DNA of 64,000 nt from Streptomyces sp. NRRL S-337 (GCF_000720175.1 NZ_JOIX01000016.1:53440-117439), one strand, 5' to 3'; positions 1 through 9,102 are shown, counted from the stretch's first letter. Numbers and translations are program-made. The notes: a model not told the origin generated them from the sequence alone.

Positions 1-498
1 GAAGGTGGCGTCGGGCGTCTTGAGGTGGAAGACCACGGTCTTGGCGTCCGGCGTCTCGACCTTGTCGAGGGCCGCGAACATCACGGCCGGGCCGTTCTTG
101 TCCTTGATCCGCTGGGTGCGGTCGAAGGAGAACTTGACGTCCTTCGAGGTCAGCGGGTCACCGTTGCTGAAGTGGAGGCCGTCCTTCAGGGTGCAGCGGT
201 AGACCTTGCTGTCCGCGTCGGTGAAGCCGCAGCGCTGAGCGGCCTCCGGCTCGGGGGTGTTGCCGCCCTTGGGGAAGCTCAGCAGGGACTGGAAGACGTT
301 GTTGAACAGCAGCCAGGAACCCGGGTCGTAGCCGGCTGCCGGGTCGGTGGCCACCACCTTGTCCGTCATTCCCATGACGACCGGCTCGCCGTGGCCGGCC
401 GCCGCCGAGTCGTCGGTGCCGCACCCGGCGAGCGCGAGCAGGGCTGTCGCCAGCCCCGCTCGGATCGGGGCGGCCAGCCGCGGGTCACGCTTCCTCAC
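1..498 (-). CDS. ABC transporter substrate-binding lipoprotein, family 5 (partial, C-terminus outside window)
   Basis: Extracytoplasmic solute-binding lipoprotein of the oligopeptide/nickel family (SBP_bac_5); it would capture a peptide-like ligand for an ABC importer. Only the N-terminal 166 codons are visible; the gene runs off the left edge. GTG start at 498 with GAGGAC just upstream. A short basic segment and hydrophobic stretch lead to a lipobox LAGC at residues 23-26. The mature part shows family-5 features: TDPAAGYDPGSW, the F-N-N-V-F segment, and the LTSKDVKFSFDR block where these proteins begin their ligand domain. It is a clear paralogue of the next gene (588-2195), with near-identical stretches at DNA level. 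No permease or ATPase is in the window, so the partners should lie to the left. The ligand is unknown. Confidence 0.88.
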   Translation of the reverse strand, partial: MRKRDPRLAAPIRAGLATALLALAGCGTDDSAAAGHGEPVVMGMTDKVVATDPAAGYDPGSWLLFNNVFQSLLSFPKGGNTPEPEAAQRCGFTDADSKVYRCTLKDGLHFSNGDPLTSKDVKFSFDRTQRIKDKNGPAVMFAALDKVETPDAKTVVFHLKTPDATF

Positions 499-559
499 TA
501 AAGGTCCTCACGTTCTGGGTGGTGCCTGTCGGGCCGCGGCGGGAACACCGCGGCGGGTG

Positions 560-583
560 TGCCGCATCCGGGCGGATGCGGCA
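560..583 (-). terminator. Hairpin after the second substrate-binding gene
   Basis: Perfect 10-bp stem (TGCCGCATCC / GGATGCGGCA) with a 4-nt loop. It lies 4 nt beyond the stop codon of the 588-2195 gene and before the start of the 1-498 gene. It is GC-rich without a T-run, as is usual in Streptomyces, and may terminate or attenuate reading into the downstream paralogue. Confidence 0.55.
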
Positions 584-587
584 GGGG

Positions 588-2195
588 TCAGTCGGCGACG
601 CCCCGGCCGAGCTCCCAGATCTGGAGGCCGGAGGCGGAGTTGAGGGCCCAGCCGATGCCGGTGATGTCGTCGCGGGCGGCGACGTACTGCTTGCCCTGCC
701 ACAGCGGGAGCAGCGGGACGTCGTCGGCGATGATGTCCTGGGCCTGCTTGAAGTCGGCGCCCGCGGAGTTGCGGTCGGTCTGCTGGCGGCTGGCCGGGAT
801 CAGCTGCGACTCGATCTTGGAGTTGCGGTAGGGGCTGCCGAGGAAGTTCCGCTTGCCGATGAACGGCGCGATGTAGTTGTCGGCGTCCGGAATGTCGGCG
901 AACCAACCCATGTGGTAGACGGTGTACTTGCCGGCCAGGGCGTTGGTGCGGTACTGCTGCCAGCTGTCGACGCCCTTGAGGCTGACGTCGAACAGCTTGG
1001 TGTCGTTGAGCTGCTTCTGCAGCGCCCGGACTTCCTTGCCGGAGCTGGGACCGTAGTGGTTCGTGGTGTAGGCGAGGGTGAACTTCACCGGGGTGCTGAT
1101 GTTCGCCTGCTGCAGCGTCTTCCGGGCGGCGGCGACGCCGGGGTTCCCGTACTTGGTGAAGAACGAGTTGATGTGGCCGGTGAGGCCGGTGGGCACCATC
1201 GAGTAGAGCGGGTCGCTGGTGTAGGAGTAGACGTCGCGCACCAGCTCGGAGCGGTTGACGATCTGTGCCATCGCCTGGCGCACGGCCTTGTTGGCGACGA
1301 CCGGGGCCTTGGTGTTGAAGGCCAGGTAGCGGATCTCCTGGCCCGGCATCTCCTGGAGGGCGATGTGCTGGGCGCGGGCGTTCTCCAGACCGCGGATCTG
1401 GTCGGACGCCAGCCCGCGGTTCATCACGTCGACGTCGCCCTTGCGCAGCGCCTTCTCCGTGGCCGCCGAATCGGCGAAGAACCGCATCTCCACCTTGTCG
1501 TTCTTCACGCTCATCCCGCCCTGGTAATCGGGGTTCTTGGTGAAGACGGCCTTGGTGATGTGGCTGCCGCTGCGCTCGATCTTGAGGGTGTACGGACCGG
1601 AGCCGACCACGTCGAAGCCGTTGTACAGGCGGTTCTTGGGATACACCTGGCTGTCGACGATGGCCGCGGCCGGGGTGGCGAGCTTCTCCGAGAAGGTGGC
1701 GTCCGGCTTGGAGAGGTGGAAGACCACGGTCTTGGCATCCGGCGTCTCGACGGTGTCGATGTCGTCGAGCAGCGCCACCGGGCCGTTGCTGTTGTTGATG
1801 GTCCGCATGCGGTCGATGGAGAACTTGACGTCCTGGGCCGTCAGGGCATGACCGTTCGAAAACTTCAGGCCACTGCGCAGGGTGCAGCGGTACTGCTCGT
1901 TCTGGGTGTCGCGGAACCCGCAGGACTCGGCCGCGTCGGGCACCGGCGTGGTGCCCGACCGGGGCAGCCGCATCAGCGTCTGCAGGGTGCTGCGCAGCAC
2001 GTTCCACGCGTCGACGTCGTAGGCCTGCGCCGGGTCGAGCGGGGCCGGCGCGGCCTTCGTCGCCTCGATCTGGGCGGCGACGCCCACCACGATGGGATCG
2101 CTGCCATCGCCCGCACCGTCCGTGCTTCCACAGGCCGCGAGCACGGGGGCAAGGAGACCGGCCAGCGCCGGCAGCACCAGGGTCTTGCGATTCAT
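588..2195 (-). CDS. ABC transporter substrate-binding lipoprotein, family 5
   Basis: Solute-binding lipoprotein of the dipeptide/oligopeptide family, 535 aa, the normal size for DppA/OppA-type proteins. ATG start; hydrophobic signal with lipobox LAAC at residues 19-22, so the mature protein should be anchored to the outer face of the membrane. The SBP_bac_5 signature region (RSGLKFSNGHALTAQDVKFS) is intact and several family blocks follow (YLAFNTKAP, RQAMAQIVNR). It lies upstream of a paralogue in the same orientation with about 90 bp between them, so the two probably arose by tandem duplication and may be co-transcribed. Transporter partners are not in view. The 374-bp gap upstream should hold its promoter. 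Ligand unknown. Confidence 0.92.
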   Translation of the reverse strand: MNRKTLVLPALAGLLAPVLAACGSTDGAGDGSDPIVVGVAAQIEATKAAPAPLDPAQAYDVDAWNVLRSTLQTLMRLPRSGTTPVPDAAESCGFRDTQNEQYRCTLRSGLKFSNGHALTAQDVKFSIDRMRTINNSNGPVALLDDIDTVETPDAKTVVFHLSKPDATFSEKLATPAAAIVDSQVYPKNRLYNGFDVVGSGPYTLKIERSGSHITKAVFTKNPDYQGGMSVKNDKVEMRFFADSAATEKALRKGDVDVMNRGLASDQIRGLENARAQHIALQEMPGQEIRYLAFNTKAPVVANKAVRQAMAQIVNRSELVRDVYSYTSDPLYSMVPTGLTGHINSFFTKYGNPGVAAARKTLQQANISTPVKFTLAYTTNHYGPSSGKEVRALQKQLNDTKLFDVSLKGVDSWQQYRTNALAGKYTVYHMGWFADIPDADNYIAPFIGKRNFLGSPYRNSKIESQLIPASRQQTDRNSAGADFKQAQDIIADDVPLLPLWQGKQYVAARDDITGIGWALNSASGLQIWELGRGVAD

Positions 2196-2569
2196 CGTCG
2201 GCAGGTTCCTTATCAGCGCAGAGGTGTTGCTCGCGTCGACATTAGTAGGAACGGCCAGCCGCGCCGGGACACAAAGGAGTTGAACGGATAAGGCTTCCGG
2301 ATAACGTCGGCGGGATGATCGATATCCGGACGGTGGAACGATCCGCGCGTTGCTCCATCAATCCGGACACTTACCCCCGTAGAAACCTCCGAACGGGCCC
2401 CGTGGAGCACCTGCCGGGCCCGCTGTCGATGCCATGGCGCGTGAGAAACGTCACGCATTCACGGCTCTGCGGCGATGTATCAATTCAGTCAGGATGCCCC
2501 CGGTCCTTTCGTCACGGAAAATGAGCGGACCGCTCCCCTGAGTTCTTCCGGGGATTTGGCGGGACACGC
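2196..2569. other. Intergenic region, no gene seen
   Basis: About 370 bp between the start of the substrate-binding gene (2195) and the stop of the HAD phosphatase gene (2570). Short open frames here lack a ribosome-binding site and family resemblance. It should contain the promoter of the 588-2195 gene, but I could not pick out convincing -35/-10 boxes. It is somewhat less GC-rich than its flanks. Confidence 0.4.
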
Positions 2570-3283
2570 TCAGTGCACGGCGCCGCGGCTTTCCGTGATG
2601 AGCGACCGGAGAAATGCGAGATCGACTTCTTCCAGCGAGCGGACGACGCTGCGGCCCGGGGCGGCCGGAATCGGGGTCACGGAGGGGACCGCGACGACCG
2701 GGCAGCCGGCCGCCTCTCCCGCCCGCACGCCGGTCAGGGTGTCCTCGATGACCACGCAGCGTGCCGGGTCCACCCCGAGCCGCGCGGCGGCCGTGACGTA
2801 CGGGTCCGGGTGCGGCTTGGTGCGGGGCAGGTCGTCGCCCGCCAGGGTCAGCCGGAAGTGTTCCGGCCCGAGGGACTGCAGCATCCGGTCGACGATGGTG
2901 CGGTGCGAGGCGGAGACCAGCGCGGCGGGCACCTCGTGGGCGGCCAGCTCGGCCAGCAGCCGGTGGGCGCCCGGCATCAGCGGGACGCCGCGGGCGATCC
3001 GGTCCAGGAAGGCGGCGTTGAGCAGCACGCTGAGCTCGGTCAGGCCGATGTCGGCGCCGGTGGCCTGAATCAGATACCCGGCGCTGCGGGTCATCGGGCC
3101 GCCGACGACCACCTCGCGGTGGACGTCGTCGAGGACGTGGCCGAGCTCGGCGAACACCTGCGCCTCCGCCTCCCACCAGAACCCCTCCGTGTCGACGAGG
3201 GTGCCGTCGAGGTCGAGGAAGACGGCCTGGAGGGTCGCGGCGCCGCCCGTCCGGGTGCCGACTGCGGGGATGCTGCTGGTCAT
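2570..3283 (-). CDS. HAD-superfamily phosphatase, beta-phosphoglucomutase-like
   Basis: 237-aa haloacid-dehalogenase hydrolase, probably acting on a small phosphorylated metabolite. Motif I DLDGT at residues 24-28 supplies the nucleophile Asp and the acid/base Asp; a helical cap follows (FWWEAEAQVFAELG). Motif II is ALVSAS, motif III Lys lies in RTKPHPDPY, and motif IV is VVIEDTLTGV, the classic order of the PGM-like subfamily with a C1-type cap. The frame stays open further upstream, but the ATG at 3283 has a strong GGAGGTGG 5-6 nt before it and places motif I at the usual distance from the N-terminus. It follows metH in the same orientation, separated by a strong hairpin, so is probably a separate transcript. 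Substrate not predictable. Confidence 0.88.
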   Translation of the reverse strand: MTSSIPAVGTRTGGAATLQAVFLDLDGTLVDTEGFWWEAEAQVFAELGHVLDDVHREVVVGGPMTRSAGYLIQATGADIGLTELSVLLNAAFLDRIARGVPLMPGAHRLLAELAAHEVPAALVSASHRTIVDRMLQSLGPEHFRLTLAGDDLPRTKPHPDPYVTAAARLGVDPARCVVIEDTLTGVRAGEAAGCPVVAVPSVTPIPAAPGRSVVRSLEEVDLAFLRSLITESRGAVH

Positions 3284-3421
3284 CCATCCACCTCCGTTAC
3301 GCGTCCCACAAGGGACGAAAAGGCCGGTCGCCGTCCCCGGCTGGGGGATACGACCGGCCACTACCGGATCGATAAGTGTACGACGGTGTGCGCCGGAATG
3401 CGTGCCGGCGGCTCGGACGGC

Positions 3422-3466
3422 AGCGGCCGGGGCCGCCCGGTACGACTCCGGACGGCCCCGGCCGCT
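3422..3466 (-). terminator. metH terminator hairpin
   Basis: Perfect 14-bp GC-rich stem (3422-3435 paired with 3453-3466) with a 17-nt loop, 40 nt past the metH stop codon. A weaker second hairpin (9-bp arms at 3322-3330 and 3351-3359) lies before the next gene. Together they probably end the metH transcript. Confidence 0.7.
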
Positions 3467-3506
3467 CACGCTGCGTCACGCCGGACGGGGCCCGGCGGTA
3501 CGGACG

Positions 3507-6500
3507 TCACCTGGCGTTGAAGTACTTCGCCTCCGGGTGGTGGATGACGATGGCGTCCGTGGACTGCTCCGGGTGCAGCTGGAACTCCTCGGAGAGCTGG
3601 ACCCCGATCCGCTCGGGCTGCAGCAGGTCGGCGATCTTGGCGCGGTCCTCCAGGTCGGGGCAGGCGCCGTAGCCCAGCGAGAAGCGGGCGCCGCGGTACT
3701 TGAGCGCGAACATGTCCTCGACGTCGTCGGGGTCCTCGCCGCCGAAGCCCAGCTCGGCGCGGACCCGGGCGTGCCAGTACTCGGCCAGCGCCTCGGCCAA
3801 CTGGACGGACAGGCCGTGCAGTTCGAGGTAGTCGCGGTAGGAGTTGGCCTCGAAGAGCTCGGCGGTGGCGGCACCGATCCTGGAGCCGACGGTGACGACC
3901 TGGAGGCCGACGACGTCGGTCTCCCCGGACTCCTCCGGGCGGAAGTAGTCCGCCAGGCACAGCCGGCGGCCGCGGCGCTGGCGCGGGAAGGTGAAGCGGG
4001 TGCGCTCGGTGCCGTCCTCGTGCAGCAGGATCAGGTCCTCGCCCTTGGAGACGCAGGGGAAGTAGCCGTGGACGACCGCGGCCTCCAGGAGGTTCTCGGT
4101 CTGCAGCTTGTCGAGCCAGCCGCGCAGCCGGGGGCGGCCCTCGGTCTCCACCAGCTCCTCGTACGTCGGGCCCTCGCCGGTGCGGGCCTGCTTGAGGCCC
4201 CACTGGCCCTTGAAGAGGGCGCCCTCGTCCAGCCAGGAGGCGTAGTCGGCGAGCTGGATGCCCTTGACGACCCGGGTGCCCCAGAACGGCGGGGTGGGGA
4301 CCGGGTTGTCGGTGGCGACGTCGGAGCGCACCGCGCCCTCGGGCTCTTCCACCTCCAGCTCCGCGGTGTCCCGCTTGGGGACCCGGCGCTGCTTGAGCTC
4401 GGGGAGGGCCGCGCCGGGCACCCCGCGCTTGACGGCGATCAGGGCGTCCATCAGCCGCAGGCCCTCGAACGCGTCGCGGGCGTAGCGGACCTCACCCTCG
4501 TAGATCTCGTGCAGGTCCTGCTCGACGTAGGCGCGGGTGAGGGCGGCGCCGCCGAGGATGACGGGGTAGTCGGCCGCCATCTTGCGCTGGTTGAGCTCCT
4601 CCAGGTTCTCCTTCATGATCACCGTGGACTTGACCAGGAGCCCGGACATGCCGATGACGTCGGCCCGGTGCTCCTCGGCGGCCTCCAGGATCGCCGAGAC
4701 CGGCTGCTTGATGCCGAGGTTGACGACGTTGTAGCCGTTGTTTGACAGGATGATGTCGACGAGGTTCTTGCCGATGTCGTGGACGTCGCCGCGGACGGTG
4801 GCCAGGACGATGGTGCCCTTGCCCTCGTCGTCGGACTTCTCCATGTGCGGCTCCAGGTAGGCCACCGCGGTCTTCATCACCTCGGCGGACTGCAGCACGA
4901 ACGGCAGCTGCATCTGGCCGGAACCGAAGAGCTCGCCGACGACCTTCATGCCGTCCAGGAGGGTGTCGTTGACGATGTCGAGGGCGGGGCGGTCCTGCAG
5001 GGCCGTGTCGAGGTCGGCCTCCAGACCGTTCTTCTCGCCGTCGATGATGCGCCGCTTGAGGCGCTCCTCCAGCGGCAGCGCGGCCAGTTCCTCGGCCTTG
5101 CCGGCCTTCAGCGACTTGGCGGTGGCGCCCTCGAAGAGCTGCATGAGCTTCTGCAGCGGGTCGTAGCCCTCGGACCGCCGGTCGTAGATCAGATCCAGGG
5201 CGGTGGTGACCTGCTCCTCGTCGAAGCGCGCGATCGGCAGGATCTTGGACGCGTGCACGATCGCCGAGTCCAGGCCCGCCTTGACGCACTCGTCCAGGAA
5301 GACGGAGTTCAGCAGGATACGGGCGGCCGGGTTCAGACCGAAGGAGATGTTGGACAGGCCCAGGGTGGTCTGCACGTCCGGGTGGCGCCGCTTCAGCTCC
5401 CGGATCGCCTCGATGGTGGCGAGGCCGTCCTTGCGGGACTCCTCCTGGCCGGTGCAGATGGTGAAGGTGAGCGTGTCGATGAGGATGTCCGCCTCGTGGA
5501 TGCCCCAGTTCCCGGTGAGGTCGTCGATGATCCGCTCGGCGATCTCGACCTTCTTCTCGGGCGTACGGGCCTGGCCCTCCTCGTCGATCGTCAGCGCGAT
5601 CAGCGCGGCGCCGTGCTCCTTGGCCAGGGCGGTGACCTTGGCGAACCGGGACTCCGGTCCGTCACCGTCCTCGTAGTTCACGGAGTTGATCACCGCGCGG
5701 CCGCCGAGCTTCTCCAGGCCGGCCTGGATGACGGGCACCTCGGTGGAGTCCAGCACGATGGGCAGGGTGGAGGCGGTGGCGAAGCGGCCGGCCAGTTCCT
5801 CCATGTCGGCGACGCCGTCCCGGCCCACGTAGTCGACGCACAGGTCGAGCATGTGGGCGCCCTCGCGGATCTGGTCGCGGGCCATCTCCACGCAGTCGTC
5901 CCAGCGGCCCTCCAGCATCGCCTCGCGGAACTTCTTCGAGCCGTTGGCGTTGGTCCGCTCGCCGATCGCCAGGTAGGAGGTGTCCTGGCGGAACGGCACG
6001 GTCTGGTAGAGGGACGCGGCGCCCGGCTCGGGGCGCGGCCGGCGCTCGGGCGGGGTGAGGTCGCGGACCCGCTCCACGACCTGCCGCAGGTGCTCGGGCG
6101 TCGTACCGCAGCAGCCGCCGACCAGCGACAGGCCGTACTCGGCGACGAAGGTCTCCTGGGCGTCGGCCAGCTCCTGGGGCGTCAGCGGGTAGTGGGCGCC
6201 GTCCTTGCCGAGCACCGGCAGGCCCGCGTTGGGCATGCAGGACAGCGGGATGCGGGAGTGCCGGGCGAGGTAGCGCAGGTGCTCGCTCATCTCGGCCGGG
6301 CCGGTGGCGCAGTTCAGGCCGATCATGTCGATGCCGAGCGGCTCCAGCGCGGTCAGCGCGGCGCCGATCTCGGAGCCCAGCAGCATGGTGCCGGTGGTCT
6401 CGACGGTGACCGAGCAGATCACCGGGAGGTCGGTGCCGGTGGCCTTCAGGGCGCGGCGGGCGCCCAGGATGGCGGCCTTGGTCTGCAGCAGGTCCTGGGT

Positions 6501-7016
6501 GGTCTCGACGAGCAGGGCGTCCGCGCCGCCGGCGATCATGCCCTCGGCGTTCTGCTGGTAGGCGTCGCGGAGGGTGACGTAGGGGGCGTGCCCGAGGGTG
6601 GGCAGCTTGGTGCCGGGGCCCATGGAGCCCAGGACGTAGCGCTGCTGGCCGGTGGAGGCGGTGAACTCGTCGGCGACCTCGCGGGCGATCCGGGCGCCGG
6701 CCTCGGACAGCTCGTGGACCCGTTCGGGGATGTCGTACTCGGAAAGGGCGGCGTGGTTTGCGCCGAATGTGTTGGTTTCGACGCAGTCGACGCCGACCGC
6801 GAAGTACTCCTCGTGCACCGAACGGACGATGTCGGGCCGGGTGAGGTTGAGGATCTCGTTGCAGCCCTCCAGCTGCTGGAAGTCCTCCATGGTCGGGTCC
6901 TGGGCCTGCAGCATGGTGCCCATCGCCCCGTCGGCGACCACCACCCGCGTGGCCAGGGCCTCACGCAGGGATTCGATGCGGGCGGTAGGGGTGGACGATG
7001 GCGTCTTCGAGGCCAT
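3507..7016 (-). CDS. metH: Cobalamin-dependent methionine synthase
   Basis: Transfers the methyl group of 5-methyl-THF to homocysteine through methylcobalamin, the last step of methionine synthesis. 1169 aa with all four modules. The N-terminal homocysteine/zinc barrel has DGAMGTML, LNCATGP and GGCCGTT, giving the three zinc cysteines. The methyl-THF barrel carries IGERTNANGSKKF. The B12 module has GDVHDIGKN, whose His is the lower cobalt ligand (DxHxxG). The C-terminal AdoMet reactivation domain ends the protein. The frame is open upstream to 7190, but the ATG at 7016 has GGGAG 8 nt before it and starts at the usual position. It is transcribed away from gylR and preceded by a leader with a strong hairpin (7052-7074). 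Confidence 0.97.
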   Translation of the reverse strand: MASKTPSSTPTARIESLREALATRVVVADGAMGTMLQAQDPTMEDFQQLEGCNEILNLTRPDIVRSVHEEYFAVGVDCVETNTFGANHAALSEYDIPERVHELSEAGARIAREVADEFTASTGQQRYVLGSMGPGTKLPTLGHAPYVTLRDAYQQNAEGMIAGGADALLVETTQDLLQTKAAILGARRALKATGTDLPVICSVTVETTGTMLLGSEIGAALTALEPLGIDMIGLNCATGPAEMSEHLRYLARHSRIPLSCMPNAGLPVLGKDGAHYPLTPQELADAQETFVAEYGLSLVGGCCGTTPEHLRQVVERVRDLTPPERRPRPEPGAASLYQTVPFRQDTSYLAIGERTNANGSKKFREAMLEGRWDDCVEMARDQIREGAHMLDLCVDYVGRDGVADMEELAGRFATASTLPIVLDSTEVPVIQAGLEKLGGRAVINSVNYEDGDGPESRFAKVTALAKEHGAALIALTIDEEGQARTPEKKVEIAERIIDDLTGNWGIHEADILIDTLTFTICTGQEESRKDGLATIEAIRELKRRHPDVQTTLGLSNISFGLNPAARILLNSVFLDECVKAGLDSAIVHASKILPIARFDEEQVTTALDLIYDRRSEGYDPLQKLMQLFEGATAKSLKAGKAEELAALPLEERLKRRIIDGEKNGLEADLDTALQDRPALDIVNDTLLDGMKVVGELFGSGQMQLPFVLQSAEVMKTAVAYLEPHMEKSDDEGKGTIVLATVRGDVHDIGKNLVDIILSNNGYNVVNLGIKQPVSAILEAAEEHRADVIGMSGLLVKSTVIMKENLEELNQRKMAADYPVILGGAALTRAYVEQDLHEIYEGEVRYARDAFEGLRLMDALIAVKRGVPGAALPELKQRRVPKRDTAELEVEEPEGAVRSDVATDNPVPTPPFWGTRVVKGIQLADYASWLDEGALFKGQWGLKQARTGEGPTYEELVETEGRPRLRGWLDKLQTENLLEAAVVHGYFPCVSKGEDLILLHEDGTERTRFTFPRQRRGRRLCLADYFRPEESGETDVVGLQVVTVGSRIGAATAELFEANSYRDYLELHGLSVQLAEALAEYWHARVRAELGFGGEDPDDVEDMFALKYRGARFSLGYGACPDLEDRAKIADLLQPERIGVQLSEEFQLHPEQSTDAIVIHHPEAKYFNAR

Positions 7017-7051
7017 GGAGATGCTCCCGTGGTTGCGACGGCTGTCGGCTT

Positions 7052-7074
7052 TGCACCCCCCTTCAGGGGGCGCA
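7052..7074 (-). promoter_or_regulatory. Hairpin in the metH leader
   Basis: On the minus strand TGCGCCCCC pairs with GGGGGTGCA around a TGAA loop (9 bp, one G-U), about 35 nt before the metH start codon. A TACGCT box lies just upstream and could be the -10. I could not match the leader to a SAM, SAH or cobalamin riboswitch consensus, so only the hairpin is claimed. Confidence 0.4.
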
Positions 7075-7244
7075 CCCGGCCAGCGTAGCTGTCGGGCGCG
7101 GTACACGTGTTCCCCGTTCCAGGGCGTGGACAGCACCCCGCCACCCCCCGTGGGTGGGCCGTTCGTGATCGTTGGCAAACTCCGGTGCACCCGCCCAGTA
7201 GTCCCCGTGCCCTGCCTTCAGTCGGCATGGGCCGATATCGTTCA

Positions 7245-7256
7245 GCATTGTCGAAC
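7245..7256. promoter_or_regulatory. Putative GylR operator upstream of gylR
   Basis: The 12-mer GCATTGTCGAAC lies 23 nt before the gylR start and occurs again, identical, at 8133-8144 before glpF. A repeated motif in front of both the IclR-type regulator and its expected target fits an autoregulatory operator. Inferred from position and repetition only. Confidence 0.5.
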
Positions 7257-7278
7257 TGCTCACTTCGGAGGTTGCCCG

Positions 7279-8043
7279 ATGGCACGCACCATCCAGTCGT
7301 TGGAGCGCGCCGCCGCGATGCTGCGGCTGCTCGCGGGAGGTGAGCGGCGACTGGGCCTCTCGGACATCTCCTCCTCCCTCGGACTGGCCAAGGGCACCGC
7401 GCACGGGATCCTGCGCACCCTGCAGCAGGAGGGCTTCGTCGAGCAGGACGCGGTCTCGGGCCGCTACCAGCTGGGTGCGGAGCTGCTGCGGCTGGGCAAC
7501 AGCTACCTGGACGTGCACGAGCTGCGCGCCCGCGCCCTGGTGTGGACCGACGACCTGGCCCGCTCCAGTGGTGAGGCGGTCTACCTGGGCGTCCTGCACC
7601 AGCAGGGGGTACTGGTGGTCCACCACGTCTTCCGGCCGGACGACAGCCGGCAGGTGCTGGAGGTGGGGGCGATGCAGCCGCTGCACAGCACGGCGCTGGG
7701 CAAGGTGCTCTGCGCGTACGACCCGGTGGCGCACAGCGAGGTCGTCGAGGCGGACCGGGAGGCGTTCACGCCGCGCACGGTGACCGGTCTCGGGGACTTC
7801 GAGGGGCTGCTGGACCTGATCCGGGCCCGGGGCTGGGCCGCGGACGTGGAGGAGACCTGGGACGGCGTGGCGTCGGTGGCCGCGCCGATCCACGACCGGC
7901 GGCGGATGCCGGTGGGCGCGGTGGGGATCACGGGGGCGGTGGAGCGGGTCTGCCGGGACGGCGAACTGCGGCCGGAAATCGTCGCTGCTGTGCGCGATTG
8001 TGCACGCGCGGTGTCCCGTGATCTTGGCGCAGGGCGGTTCTGA
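7279..8043 (+). CDS. gylR: IclR-family glycerol operon regulator
   Basis: 254-aa IclR-type regulator, the same length as the Streptomyces glycerol repressor GylR. N-terminal winged helix at about residues 5-65 (SLERAAAMLRLLAG, LGLSDISSSLGLAKGT), then the C-terminal effector-binding IclR domain (MQPLHSTALGKVLCAY, then a segment near the end, VAAPIHDRRR). ATG at 7279 with GGAGG at good spacing; longer in-frame extensions run back through the metH promoter and are rejected. It lies directly upstream of glpF-glpK-glpD in the same direction, the arrangement in which GylR represses glycerol use until glycerol or glycerol-3-phosphate is present. It shares a 12-bp motif with the glpF promoter. Confidence 0.93.
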   Translation: MARTIQSLERAAAMLRLLAGGERRLGLSDISSSLGLAKGTAHGILRTLQQEGFVEQDAVSGRYQLGAELLRLGNSYLDVHELRARALVWTDDLARSSGEAVYLGVLHQQGVLVVHHVFRPDDSRQVLEVGAMQPLHSTALGKVLCAYDPVAHSEVVEADREAFTPRTVTGLGDFEGLLDLIRARGWAADVEETWDGVASVAAPIHDRRRMPVGAVGITGAVERVCRDGELRPEIVAAVRDCARAVSRDLGAGRF

Positions 8044-8132
8044 CCCTTTCGCCCCTTAAGTTCACCTAAGTTTTTGGCCAAGTACCTCTTGACGGGGTTC
8101 TGACGCTGAACAAAACTGCCGTTCATCGGTCG

Positions 8133-8144
8133 GCATTGTCGAAC
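8133..8144. promoter_or_regulatory. Putative GylR operator upstream of glpF
   Basis: Second exact copy of GCATTGTCGAAC, in the 224-bp gap between gylR and glpF. A TTGACG box at 8089-8094 upstream could be a -35 element. A perfect 7-bp hairpin (8191-8207) follows in what would be the glpF 5' leader. Confidence 0.5.
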
Positions 8145-8267
8145 ACCACACGGCAATATTCGCTATGGTGGGCAGTGCCGGGCCGACCACCGCCCTCTCG
8201 GAGGGCGCGAACCACCGGAGGGACCCGGGGTTCGCCTTCCCCTGGACGAAGGACAAAGGAGTCGCCG

Positions 8268-9056
8268 GTGTCCAGCTCCGACATCTTCCTCAGCGAGACC
8301 ATCGGTACCGCTGTACTGCTTCTGATGGGCGGCGGCGTCTGCGCCGCCGTCACGTTCAAGCGCTCCAAGGCGCACAACGCCGGATGGGTGGCCATCACCT
8401 TCGGGTGGGGCTTCGCCGTCCTCACGGGTGCCTACATCGCCGCGAAGTCCGGCGCGCACCTCAACCCCGCGGTCACGATCGGCCTCGCCATCAAGGGCGC
8501 CGTCGCATGGAGCCAGGTGCCGGTGTACCTGGCCGGCGAGATGCTCGGCGCCATGATCGGCGCCGTACTGGTCTGGGTCGTGTACTACGGACAGTTCCGT
8601 GCGCATCTGACCGATCCCGAGGTGCTGGCGGATCACACGAGCGAGGAGGGCATGGTCGACCAGGCCGCCGCTCCGAAGGCCGGCCCGGTCCTGGGCATCT
8701 TCTCCACCGGCCCGGAGATCCGCAATGCCGTGCAGAACCTCGCCACCGAGATCATCGCCACCACCGTGCTCGTGCTGTCGATCCTCACGCTCGGTCTGAG
8801 CGACAACGGCAAGGGCGTCGGCGTCATCGGCACCCTGCTGGTGGCACTGGTCGTCGTCGGCATCGGTCTGTCGCTGGGCGGCCCGACCGGATACGCCATC
8901 AACCCGGTCCGCGACCTCGGTCCGCGCATCGTGCACGCACTGCTGCCGCTGCCGAACAAGGGCGGTTCAGACTGGGGTTACGCCTGGATCCCGGTCGTCG
9001 GCCCGCTGATCGGCGGCGCCCTCGCCGGGGGCATCTACCAGGTCGCGTTCGCCTGA
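8268..9056 (+). CDS. glpF: Glycerol uptake facilitator (aquaglyceroporin, MIP family)
   Basis: 262-aa integral membrane channel for passive glycerol entry. Both NPA-type pore boxes are visible: [11 protein letters not shown] in the first half and [13 protein letters not shown] in the second. The second reads NPVRD rather than NPARD. An Asp after that box, as here, is usual for glycerol-permeable members. Six membrane segments are expected and hydrophobic stretches fit. GTG at 8268 with AAAGGAG upstream; the longer frame from 8136 lies in the promoter. First structural gene of the glycerol operon, 46 bp before glpK. Confidence 0.95.
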   Translation: MSSSDIFLSETIGTAVLLLMGGGVCAAVTFKRSKAHNAGWVAITFGWGFAVLTGAYIAAKSGAHLNPAVTIGLAIKGAVAWSQVPVYLAGEMLGAMIGAVLVWVVYYGQFRAHLTDPEVLADHTSEEGMVDQAAAPKAGPVLGIFSTGPEIRNAVQNLATEIIATTVLVLSILTLGLSDNGKGVGVIGTLLVALVVVGIGLSLGGPTGYAINPVRDLGPRIVHALLPLPNKGGSDWGYAWIPVVGPLIGGALAGGIYQVAFA

Positions 9057-9102
9057 TCCGCCCGACCGCCCCGCCGCCCGCACAGACTTCTTGGAGCACA
9101 CC

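Noticed and set aside
519..2291. 590-codon plus-strand open frame
   Set aside because: Antisense shadow of the family-5 substrate-binding gene; no ribosome-binding site or recognisable domain.
4779..7088. 769-codon open frame on the plus strand
   Set aside because: It is the antisense shadow of metH, produced by GC-rich codon bias; composition is Gly/Val/Leu/Asp-rich without family features.
7017..7110. SAM, SAH or cobalamin riboswitch before metH
   Set aside because: None of the conserved boxes I know for these classes could be found; only a simple hairpin is supported.
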